This document shows, piece after piece, positions 7,076-12,875 of a stretch of 12,877 nucleotides of DNA. This stretch comes from Oscillospiraceae bacterium. Its GTDB lineage: Bacteria > Bacillota > Clostridia > Oscillospirales > Ruminococcaceae. The translations under genes and the position numbers were made by a program. The notes under the pieces were generated by a model, which was not told where the DNA came from, searched no databases, and was given only the letters and a program-made list of their open reading frames with translations. The DNA lies in contig CAAGEB010000065.1 in assembly GCA_900768705.1 (NCBI GenBank), positions 1 to 12,877 of the forward strand, given 5' to 3'. Every line of letters begins with the position of its first letter. Position 1 is the first letter of the stretch.

Positions 7076-7987
7076 TTACTTGTTTTCGCTGTTCTTTCCG
7101 AACTGCAGGTCGGAATGGCGGGGCATATGCTCTGTGCTTGAATTGAAGAAGGGTAAATTATCGGCAGTTTTATCGGGGATAACCTGGGTTTTTTCTGTAT
7201 CCTCAGCCGGAGCAGCCGTCTGCGGTTTCTCGGCGGTTTCCTTCTTTGCGGCATCCTCGGCAGCCTTCTTTGCCGCTGCTTCCGCAGCCTTCTGCTGAGC
7301 CGCAGCCTTTTGTGCGGCAGCAAGCTTAGCCTCGGCAGCAGCCTTTTTCTTCCGCTCTGCCTCACGCTTTTCAACCTCTTCCGCTTTTCTCTTTATATAA
7401 TCATTTTCACATTTTTCGGGAATTTTATCAATAATTTCAAGGTGCTCTTTATATTCTGCCAAAAGCTTGGCTCTGTATTCAAGAACTTCTTTGCGTGTCT
7501 GCTGAAGAATATTTTCCTGAATTTCCTGCTGCTTATCCATCAGCTCTTTGATTTCAGCAGCCTTGTTGTTTGCGTCCTTAATAATCTTATCTGCAGCTTC
7601 CTGAGCCTCACGGCGGGTCTTTGCGGAATACTCGTTGGCGTCGTTAATAGTTCTCTCCGATTTTGCCTTTGCATCCGCAAGCTGCTTTGTAACAGTATCA
7701 TTGGTTTCCTTGGTGAGCTTTTCGGCAGAAGCCTTTGACTCGGCAACTATGGCGTTGCCCTGCTTCTGAGCTATCAGCAGCGCATCCTTAAGGGCGTCCT
7801 CGTCCTCTCTGTACTCACGGATTTTATCCGCAAGAACCTCCAGCTTCCGCTCCAGTTCTCCGTTTTCCTTCTGGAGCTGTGCAAACTCATCGGAAACCTC
7901 TTTCAGATATTCGTCAACATCCTCGGTTTTGTAGCCGTTAAAGGCTGCCTTTTCAAATCGTCTTGTAATAATCTCCTTTGCGTTCAT
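7076..7987 (-). CDS. divIVA: DivIVA-domain cell division/polarity protein
   Basis: This 303-residue cytoplasmic coiled-coil protein probably gathers at negatively curved membrane of septa and poles and recruits partners. The N-terminal DivIVA membrane-targeting region is clear: FEKAAFNGYKTEDVDEYL at 11-28, matching the usual GYxxxDVDEYL signature. Heptad-rich helices run from about 30 to 210. Residues 211-255 are low complexity, almost only Lys, Ala, Glu and Gln, and the last 50 residues look disordered, with TQVIP at 267-271. It is longer than B. subtilis DivIVA (about 164 residues), mainly through this tail, as often seen in Clostridia. The start is an ATG with AAAGGG about eight bases upstream. 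It sits between ylmH and ileS as in B. subtilis. The 93-bp gap to ylmH is mostly a long hairpin. Confidence 0.93.
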   Translation of the reverse strand: MNAKEIITRRFEKAAFNGYKTEDVDEYLKEVSDEFAQLQKENGELERKLEVLADKIREYREDEDALKDALLIAQKQGNAIVAESKASAEKLTKETNDTVTKQLADAKAKSERTINDANEYSAKTRREAQEAADKIIKDANNKAAEIKELMDKQQEIQENILQQTRKEVLEYRAKLLAEYKEHLEIIDKIPEKCENDYIKRKAEEVEKREAERKKKAAAEAKLAAAQKAAAQQKAAEAAAKKAAEDAAKKETAEKPQTAAPAEDTEKTQVIPDKTADNLPFFNSSTEHMPRHSDLQFGKNSENK

Positions 7988-8020
7988 AGCATATTCCCTT
8001 TCAAAAAATGAATATTCAGC

Positions 8021-8084
8021 ATAGCTGCTTTCATAGGAATTGCCTGCGGCAATCCCGCATACAATTCCTATAAAAGCAGGCTAT
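8021..8084. repeat. 64-bp imperfect palindrome between ylmH and divIVA
   Basis: The left arm 8021-8042 and right arm 8062-8084 are inverted copies that match except for one inserted base and one transition; the inner TAGGAATTG/CAATTCCTA part is perfect over 9 bp. The 19-bp centre holds a further 5-bp stem, TGCGG/CCGCA, so the whole element can fold into one long hairpin. Its right end covers the ylmH stop codon at 8081-8083. On the transcribed minus strand the first T-run (TTTTTT) comes some 15 bases after the stem, so it is not a standard intrinsic terminator. It could be a processing or stabilising hairpin that sets divIVA levels separately from ylmH, or a small dispersed palindromic element. 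It shares no obvious sequence with the 114-bp terminal repeat. Confidence 0.85.
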
Positions 8085-8821
8085 AAATACTTCTCGGCTG
8101 TTATACGAAGTCTGCCTTTTCGGGTCTCACCGACAAAATTCGACACACGAAACCTGCCGTATCCCCGCACAGACAAAACCGTATTTTCAGCAACCCTGGC
8201 ACTTACATCGGGACACACCGAAAAATCCGCACTCACCTGCCCGGATTTAACGAGCGACGCGGATTTATCTCTTGAAATATTACACAGCGCACTTACAATA
8301 CAGTCCAGTCTTGCCGACGAAACGGTAAGAATCATCTGTCGGGTTTTCTGATCGGGTAAAGGTCTTGTTACCCCGGGTTCGGATTTAACGCCGATTCTGC
8401 CCACCTTTTCCAGACCGCAAATCAGCTCCGCAGCCTGCTCCAGGCAAAACACCACCGCATATCCCTCTGCCGTAAGAATATCCCCTATGGTATCCCGTTC
8501 CAGTCCCAGACCCATTATCGAACCGAGAAAATCCCTGTGGGAAAGCTCCCCTCTGCTATAAGAAAAAGTAACGGCAGAAAGCGGGAACAGACTGCAGTCC
8601 TCATCTCTGCCTGCAAAAAAACCGCAGACCGTCCTCGCCGCACCGTTATAGCCACCGTAAAAAACTACCCTTACTCCCGCATCCCTAGCTGCGCTTTCCG
8701 CCACCTTGGCTTCTCTTTCGTTCAGAAAAGCCGAAAAACGCAGCACACCCTTTCTTTCGCTGATTTCAGCAAGATCGGTTATGTGGGAATATAAAATGCG
8801 TTCCTGCTCGTTAAGTATCAC
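8081..8821 (-). CDS. ylmH: YlmH-family S4-domain RNA-binding protein
   Basis: This 246-residue protein is an RNA-binding factor of the YlmH family. In B. subtilis YlmH has been linked to ribosome-associated quality control, where it binds the large subunit carrying stalled peptidyl-tRNA; I infer a similar role here from family and position. The family core HRDFLGSIMGLGLERDTIGDIL is at 95-116. The C-terminal S4 domain spans about 167-228, starting SSARLDCIVSALCNISRDKS and ending in SVRGYGRFRV. The start is a GTG two bases after the sepF TGA, with no Shine-Dalgarno core before it, so coupling to sepF translation is likely. No ATG is available until far into the conserved region. It lies between sepF and divIVA as in other Firmicutes, but the small membrane-protein gene ylmG that usually separates it from sepF is missing. 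Confidence 0.93.
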   Translation of the reverse strand: MILNEQERILYSHITDLAEISERKGVLRFSAFLNEREAKVAESAARDAGVRVVFYGGYNGAARTVCGFFAGRDEDCSLFPLSAVTFSYSRGELSHRDFLGSIMGLGLERDTIGDILTAEGYAVVFCLEQAAELICGLEKVGRIGVKSEPGVTRPLPDQKTRQMILTVSSARLDCIVSALCNISRDKSASLVKSGQVSADFSVCPDVSARVAENTVLSVRGYGRFRVSNFVGETRKGRLRITAEKYL

Positions 8822-8823
8822 TA

Positions 8824-9312
8824 TCAGAAGTAGAAGGAATCATCGCCGATGTCGCTTACCCAATCAACATTCTTGGGTGCAACCGCATAGCAGAAGGTTG
8901 TGCCGACCTGACGGATCTTGCCGTCGAGAGCCGCAGCAACGCCTACCATAAAGTCAATGATCTTCTCGCGGTTTCTCTGATCCACATCGGAAAGGTTCAT
9001 AAAGATAAGCGTTCCGCTGCGAAGCATTTCAACCCCGTCCTTCATAATATCCTCATACTTTGCGGGCTTGAGAATAGCAAACTTGAATCTGTTATCGCCG
9101 GAATTGTGCATATTGATGTACTTGGAACTGCTGAGAGAGCTGCTGCTTGTGCTGTTGTCATAGCTGCCGAAGCTGCTCTCCGAGCTTGAAGAATACTCTG
9201 CCTCTTCGTTGGTAACAGCGGAAGAAGACATATCGTATCCCTCGCTCTCGTAGTCTCTGAAGCCCTCGGACTCATCTGCTGTTCCGAAGAGGTTTTTCAA
9301 AAATCCTGCCAT
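8824..9312 (-). CDS. sepF: SepF, FtsZ membrane anchor for cell division
   Basis: SepF binds the C-terminal tail of FtsZ, tethers Z-ring filaments to the membrane and shapes the septum in Gram-positive bacteria. This 162-residue protein has the three expected parts. The first is an N-terminal amphipathic helix for membrane binding (MAGFLKNLFG). The second is a flexible linker, here unusually serine-rich at residues 29-63. The third is the SepF domain from about 76 to 155, with FAILKPAKYEDI at 78-89, LIFMNLSDVD at 102-111, IIDFMVGVAAALDGKIRQVG at 118-137 and the VAPKNVD motif at 144-150. The ATG has a strong GGGAGG site upstream, and the gap to yggS is 16 bp. FtsZ and FtsA are not in the window. 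Position next to yggS, ylmH and divIVA confirms the assignment. Confidence 0.95.
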   Translation of the reverse strand: MAGFLKNLFGTADESEGFRDYESEGYDMSSSAVTNEEAEYSSSSESSFGSYDNSTSSSSLSSSKYINMHNSGDNRFKFAILKPAKYEDIMKDGVEMLRSGTLIFMNLSDVDQRNREKIIDFMVGVAAALDGKIRQVGTTFCYAVAPKNVDWVSDIGDDSFYF

Positions 9313-9328
9313 TTTAATTTCCTCCCAA

Positions 9329-10024
9329 TTATTGTTGTTTTGTGTATGTTCTTTGTCCGAAAAGTGCTGAGCCTATCCGGACAATTGTGGCCCCATGTTT
9401 AATTGCCGTAGTGTAATCTGCCGACATCCCCATTGAAAGAGTGTCAAAGCACTCAGAACCGGATTTCAGTTTTCCGAAAAGCTCCTCCATCTGCGCAAAG
9501 GTGCTTTCCGGGCAGCCCGGCGGCGGAATTGCCATAAGTCCTCTGAGTCTTACATTTTTGAGCATTGCCAGATCCCCGCAAAACCTTTCCGCACTATCCG
9601 GCGAAATGCCTCCCTTTGTATCTTCCCCGCCTATATTTATCTCGGCGAGTATATCCATAACTATTCCATGCTGCTCCGCACGGCGGTTTATTTCCTCCGC
9701 CAAATGCAGACTGTCCACGGAATGAATCATTGATACCTTATCAATAATGTATTTTACCTTATTGGTCTGAAGACCTCCGATAAAATGTACCTCTGCGGGA
9801 GAATAGCTTTCCCGCTTTTCCATATATTCCTGAACTCTGTTTTCGCCCAGGAGATCAATTCCCAGATCTATCGCAAAATTCACCCGCTCCGGCGGAACCG
9901 TTTTTGTTACTGCCATCAGCCGAACTTTGTCGGTACGGTGAGACAGCTCCATCGCATTCCGTACATTTTCGGTAATTCTGTGATAATTCTCCCGAATTGT
10001 CTTATCATCCAGCAGTTTTTCCAT
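9329..10024 (-). CDS. YggS/YlmE-family pyridoxal-phosphate homeostasis protein
   Basis: This 231-residue single-domain PLP-binding protein of the alanine racemase N-terminal fold family (YggS/PROSC; YlmE in B. subtilis) helps balance vitamin B6 and amino/keto acid pools and is not known to catalyse a reaction of its own. The PLP lysine is Lys41 in LMAVTKTVP at 36-44. HFIGGLQTNK at 80-89, LSMGMSADY at 196-204 (phosphate-binding serines) and GATIVRIGSALFG at 211-223 are all conserved family segments. Its ATG lies 20 bp inside the end of the HlyD-like gene, with only a weak AAGG upstream, so it is likely coupled to it. The location immediately upstream of sepF is conserved widely among Gram-positive bacteria, which is a strong independent support. 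Confidence 0.95.
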   Translation of the reverse strand: MEKLLDDKTIRENYHRITENVRNAMELSHRTDKVRLMAVTKTVPPERVNFAIDLGIDLLGENRVQEYMEKRESYSPAEVHFIGGLQTNKVKYIIDKVSMIHSVDSLHLAEEINRRAEQHGIVMDILAEINIGGEDTKGGISPDSAERFCGDLAMLKNVRLRGLMAIPPPGCPESTFAQMEELFGKLKSGSECFDTLSMGMSADYTTAIKHGATIVRIGSALFGQRTYTKQQ

Positions 10025-11219
10025 CGTACAAATCCTTGCCCTCGGTAATAACCTTGTCGTAAAGCTTCAGGTAATCTTCATCTGTACTGCGGGAACAAAT
10101 CACATAATCCTCGCCCCAGTAGATAACCTCCACTTTTTTGAACACCATAGTCTGACCGCGGATAACATATACGCCCCGCTGACCGGATTCATCGTAATTC
10201 AATGCCTTTCTCGGTACCCGCAGACCTCCGTAGCTGTTAACCATCAGCTTGAAATTTGCGGTACGGGAGCTTACCGCCTCCTGCACCAGACTGTCGCACT
10301 GGAACACATACACCGACTTTCCGTCGCCGCAGTCCTTTGCAGATACCACCTGAGCCTTGAGCTGCCCGGAACCGGAGCCGATTCTGAGCGTAACCTCGCT
10401 GCCTTCGTAAATACCGATCATCTGCTGTGTATCAATCACCGCAGCCGCCCGCCAATGGTAATCCGCAATAAGCTTTCCCACAGCGGAAGAATTTCCGGAC
10501 TTACGGGGATTATCTGTTATCTGCTGAATTTTTTCAGCGGTCATAGCCTCGATATCCGAATACCCGAAGTCGCCCTCATAGCCGTCAACGCTGCTCACAA
10601 AATATCCTGCCATACCGGCGGTAATATCCGTTTCATCTCCGGAAAGCTTTGTTTCCAGCGTTGAAATTCTGCTTTGCAGCGCCTGTTTTTTTTCGGTGTA
10701 GCCTTCAGACTGTTTAAGCGTAATCTCACGCTTGCACATAGCCTCCAGCAGTGCGCTTTCCTTATCTGCCGCATCCTGAAAATCGCCGTTTATAATATCT
10801 CCGACTATATCGGAGTGGCTTTCGTTGATACTTACTGAAATCGCTTCCAGCTGGGAATTATCTGTTCCGATCAGCTTTTCGGCGTTTTCCAGAACCTCTA
10901 TCTGCCTGCGCAGCTCTTCAATTTCTCTGCGGTAACCCACATCAGCGTCGCTTCTGCAGCGTCTTGCCACCACAGTGCTTTTTCCCGCTTTGAAGCCGTC
11001 GTCACGGACATAGCTCAGCACGCCGCTTCCCGAATCGGTAATGACCGTTTCGTCCCGCATAAACACGCCCTCAAAGGGTATTTCTTCCACAAAATTATAC
11101 GAATATGCGGTTTCGGTGGAATACTTTTCGCCGTCTGCAAAAAACAGCTGTCCTACCGCAATAAGTATTACGAACACAGACAAAATTGCGATAATCGCAC
11201 GAGTCCATCCCGAATTCAA
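10005..11219 (-). CDS. HlyD-like membrane-anchored protein of unknown role
   Basis: The protein (about 404 residues) resembles the adaptor subunits of HlyD/RND-type export systems, but no transporter gene lies nearby. A single hydrophobic helix at about 7-27 anchors it, with the rest presumably outside the membrane. Residues 51-87 (GVFMRDETVITDSGSGVLSY and on) and 202-215 (GMAGYFVSSVDGYE) look like the two halves of a barrel-sandwich (lipoyl-like) domain. Between them lies an alpha-helical, coiled-coil-forming segment, about 97-192. The C-terminal part, with GLRVPRKAL near 332-340 and GVYVIRGQTMVFKKVEV near 349-365, is typical of HlyD-type terminal domains. A GTG at 11228 is possible, but AGGTGAT at 11224-11230 is correctly placed for the TTG at 11219. 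Lying between hfq and yggS-sepF, it may serve envelope or division functions; that is inference only. Confidence 0.75.
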   Translation of the reverse strand: MNSGWTRAIIAILSVFVILIAVGQLFFADGEKYSTETAYSYNFVEEIPFEGVFMRDETVITDSGSGVLSYVRDDGFKAGKSTVVARRCRSDADVGYRREIEELRRQIEVLENAEKLIGTDNSQLEAISVSINESHSDIVGDIINGDFQDAADKESALLEAMCKREITLKQSEGYTEKKQALQSRISTLETKLSGDETDITAGMAGYFVSSVDGYEGDFGYSDIEAMTAEKIQQITDNPRKSGNSSAVGKLIADYHWRAAAVIDTQQMIGIYEGSEVTLRIGSGSGQLKAQVVSAKDCGDGKSVYVFQCDSLVQEAVSSRTANFKLMVNSYGGLRVPRKALNYDESGQRGVYVIRGQTMVFKKVEVIYWGEDYVICSRSTDEDYLKLYDKVITEGKDLYDGKTAG

Positions 11220-11223
11220 TTCA

Positions 11224-11230
11224 ATCACCT
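11224..11230 (-). promoter_or_regulatory. Ribosome binding site of the HlyD-like gene
   Basis: AGGTGAT is followed by four bases (TGAA) and TTG at 11219. The same AGGTGAT-plus-four-bases layout precedes the hfq ATG in this window. The upstream GTG at 11228 overlaps the site itself and has no other binding site, so the TTG is preferred. Confidence 0.6.
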
Positions 11231-11297
11231 GCCGGAACAGAATGTGTGAGCGGCTTGCGTGTCACAGCAAATCACCGCAGAAACGGTACTCCCGAAA

Positions 11298-11552
11298 TCA
11301 CTGACCGCTTTCATCCTCTGATTTTTCGTAAGCGTCAAGAATAGATACCGGCTTGAAAGGAGTAATGGTGGAAATAGCGTGCTTGTAAATCAAGTTCTGC
11401 TTTCCGTCGGTGTCCAGAATAACCGTGTAATTGTCGAAGCCCTTTACCACGCCCTTGAACTGAAAGCCGTTGGTAATGTAGATAGTAACAGGTATTCTGT
11501 CCTTTCTTGCCTGATTCAGGAACACATCCTGCAAGTTAATGTCTTTTGCCAT
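11298..11552 (-). CDS. hfq: Hfq, Sm-like RNA chaperone
   Basis: Hfq forms a hexameric ring that binds small RNAs and A- or U-rich mRNA and can aid their pairing. The 84-residue protein matches the family closely: INLQDVFLNQARKD at 5-18, VTIYITNGFQFKGVVKGFDN at 22-41 (Sm1) and the IYKHAIST motif at 55-62 (Sm2) with the Tyr-Lys-His proximal-face residues. The frame is open to 11648, but the extension is rejected: AAGGTGAT sits four bases before the ATG at 11552, the family starts here, and the likely promoter -10 lies right at the upstream ATG. The acidic tail SEDESGQ is short. It follows miaA, as in many bacteria including B. subtilis and E. coli, but with its own likely promoter. Confidence 0.96.
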   Translation of the reverse strand: MAKDINLQDVFLNQARKDRIPVTIYITNGFQFKGVVKGFDNYTVILDTDGKQNLIYKHAISTITPFKPVSILDAYEKSEDESGQ

Positions 11553-11556
11553 AAAA

Positions 11557-11564
11557 ATCACCTT
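11557..11564 (-). promoter_or_regulatory. hfq: Ribosome binding site of hfq
   Basis: AAGGTGAT pairs well with the 16S rRNA 3' end and lies four bases before the ATG at 11552. It settles the start of hfq against the longer open frame that begins at 11648. Confidence 0.85.
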
Positions 11565-11649
11565 TTCTCTCTGTAATATACGGTGCAAACGGTATCGCTT
11601 TCGTGTAATAAAGTACAAAAAAGACAATACTCCCCAACCATACAACATT

Positions 11650-11658
11650 AGTATAACA
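11650..11658 (-). promoter_or_regulatory. Extended -10 promoter for hfq
   Basis: The minus strand reads TGTTATACT, an extended -10 element (TG, one base, TATACT against the TATAAT consensus). No good -35 hexamer is seen 16-18 bases upstream; the best is CTAGCA, which is usual for extended -10 promoters. A-tracts lie further upstream. The predicted start near 11643 gives hfq a leader of about 90 bases and lets it be expressed apart from miaA. Confidence 0.6.
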
Positions 11659-11762
11659 TACTTTATCGGAAAATGCTAGAGTTTTTTTAAGATTTTCAGA
11701 AATTTTTTCGCTTTTTTTTGAAGATTTCTGCAATTTACGGAAAAAATACTTCATAAAACTAA

Positions 11763-11790
11763 GCCGATATGCAAATTATTACACATCGGC
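11763..11790 (-). terminator. Weak intrinsic terminator-like hairpin at the miaA end
   Basis: On the transcribed strand GCCGATGTG pairs with CATATCGGC (nine pairs including one G-U) around a 10-base loop. It is followed by TTAGTTTT, a broken U-tract. The stem covers the miaA stop codon. The poor U-run makes partial termination or read-through likely. It could be a chance hairpin, though its position before a separate hfq promoter fits. Confidence 0.4.
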
Positions 11791-12711
11791 GTTATCAATA
11801 ATTTCCTTTGCTTTCTCCGTCACATCGGACAAGCTGTCCTTTTCCGTCACCGGAATACGGACTATTCGCTTATCCCGCCTGAACCATGTGAGCTGTCTCT
11901 TGGCGTACTGTCGTGTACGAAGCTTCAGCTCCTCAATGCACTCCTCAAAGGTCTTTTCACCTCGGAAACAGGGGTAAAGCTCCTTTATTCCGATAGCCTG
12001 AGCCGCCGTGGGACGGTTTCCCGCATTGAAGCAGGAACGGGCTTCCGCCTCCAGTCCCCGTTTTACCATTTCATCAACTCTGCGGTTTATTCTCTCACCC
12101 AGCACAGCTCTGTCCTCAAAATCAGGCATAAGCATAATAAACTCGTAGGGAGAGGGGTTTTTACGGGAGTCTCTTTTCGCCTGAGAAATGGTGTGCCCGG
12201 TAGTTTTATACACCTCAAGAGCTCTGATAATCCGCCCCACATTGTTTTCGTGAAGAGCTGCCGCCGTTTCCGGGTCAATTTCCCGCAGCTTTTCCAATAA
12301 AGCGGCATTGCCGTTTTCAGCGGCAAAACGCCTCATTTCATCACGAAAAGCATAGTCCTGCCCCGAATCGTCAAATTCGAGATTATCCACAAAGGAGGAA
12401 ATATACAGTCCTGTGCCTCCGCAGATTATCGGTCGGTTTCCCCTGCCGTAGATTTCCCGCACCTTATCATTGCACAGCCTTACATAATCGGCTGCGGAAA
12501 AGCTTTCGCAAGGATCCAAAAAACCTATCAGATGATGCGGTATTCCCTGCATTTCTTCGGGAGTGGGCTTGGCGGAGGCAATATCCATATCCGTATAAAT
12601 CTGCATGGAATCGGCGGAAATGACTTCGCCGCCGTAAAGCTTTGCCAGCTCTACCGAAAGAGCCGTTTTTCCCGAAGCGGTAGCCCCGCATACAACAATA
12701 ATCTTTTTCAT
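11779..12711 (-). CDS. miaA: tRNA dimethylallyltransferase
   Basis: MiaA transfers a dimethylallyl group from DMAPP to the N6 of A37 in tRNAs reading codons that begin with U, the first step toward ms2i6A, in the cytoplasm. The 310-residue length is standard. The P-loop GATASGKT is at 9-16, SADSMQIY at 33-40 carries the catalytic Asp34, and GGTGLYISS is at 98-106. NNVGRIIRALEV and the late RQYAKRQLTWFRRD segment, which contacts tRNA, are also family hallmarks. The ATG at 12711 has a near-perfect AGGAGGTGAC three bases upstream. It is the first gene of the run in this window. Only about 48 bp lie between it and the terminal 114-bp repeat, so its promoter must be in that short gap, within the repeat or beyond the window. 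hfq follows. Confidence 0.97.
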   Translation of the reverse strand: MKKIIVVCGATASGKTALSVELAKLYGGEVISADSMQIYTDMDIASAKPTPEEMQGIPHHLIGFLDPCESFSAADYVRLCNDKVREIYGRGNRPIICGGTGLYISSFVDNLEFDDSGQDYAFRDEMRRFAAENGNAALLEKLREIDPETAAALHENNVGRIIRALEVYKTTGHTISQAKRDSRKNPSPYEFIMLMPDFEDRAVLGERINRRVDEMVKRGLEAEARSCFNAGNRPTAAQAIGIKELYPCFRGEKTFEECIEELKLRTRQYAKRQLTWFRRDKRIVRIPVTEKDSLSDVTEKAKEIIDNADV

Positions 12712-12746
12712 AAGGTCACCTCCTAAAAACCTTGTTTGAGATAAAA

Positions 12747-12875
12747 TCAGCAGTGCATGCCGTCTGCTGCGTCAAACCTCCTCGCAAGGCATACAGCCTT
12801 GCTTCGTCGGCTTTCCTTGCAGCCGACGCACCCTGCCGATTTTCTCTGTTCAAACCGGTTTTTAGAGATGCCCAT
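12747..12875 (-). other. Repeat-borne 42-codon open frame, probably not a gene
   Basis: Copy 2 of the repeat is open from an ATG at its edge to a TGA just beyond it. The predicted peptide starts MGISKNRFEQ and ends RRFDAADGMHC, with five cysteines and many arginines. In copy 1 the base change beside the repeat replaces the ATG (TTTAGGGC instead of TTATGGGC). The reading frame is thus created by the repeat and its flanks rather than selected as a gene. Such frames are easily annotated as small hypothetical proteins wherever the repeat occurs. Confidence 0.3.
12760..12873. repeat. 114-bp dispersed direct repeat, copy 2
   Basis: This copy is identical to 1-114 and lies upstream of miaA. It carries the same stems (CGTCGGCT/AGCCGACG and GCAAGGC/GCCTTGC) and the AAACCGGTTT palindrome. 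Here the sequence beside the repeat is visible: reading the minus strand, its final CAGCAG continues through ACGGCATGCA into CTGCTG, adding a third 6-bp stem partly outside the shared 114 bp. Within the repeat TTGACG resembles a -35 element, but no -10 hexamer lies at the right distance toward miaA. The window ends four bases past this copy. Confidence 0.9.

Larger units (their letters stand above)
11553..11778. other. AT-rich intergenic region between miaA and hfq
   Basis: This 226-bp gap is the largest in the window. Reading with transcription, it holds a weak terminator-like hairpin at the miaA stop and then a stretch with several A-runs (11675-11760) in which CAGAAAT and ATTTCTG form a loose inverted repeat. 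An extended -10 promoter follows near 11650-11658, then a leader of about 90 bases ahead of hfq. The A-tracts upstream of the promoter could act as an UP element or curved DNA. No tRNA and no convincing small ORF was seen in it. Confidence 0.7.

Noticed and set aside
8021..8084. Standard intrinsic terminator after ylmH
   Set aside because: The stem is long but no U-run follows directly; the nearest T-run on the transcribed strand is about 15 bases further on, and divIVA follows closely in the same direction.
11553..11648. N-terminal 32-residue extension of Hfq
   Set aside because: No ribosome binding site precedes the ATG at 11648, the predicted transcript begins downstream of it, and the normal Hfq N-terminus with a strong binding site is at 11552.
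12752..12805. A sigma-A promoter for miaA using TTGACG in the repeat
   Set aside because: The -35-like hexamer is good, but the sequence 16-18 bases downstream (TGCTGA region) is not a credible -10, and the TTATCT further on is too far away.
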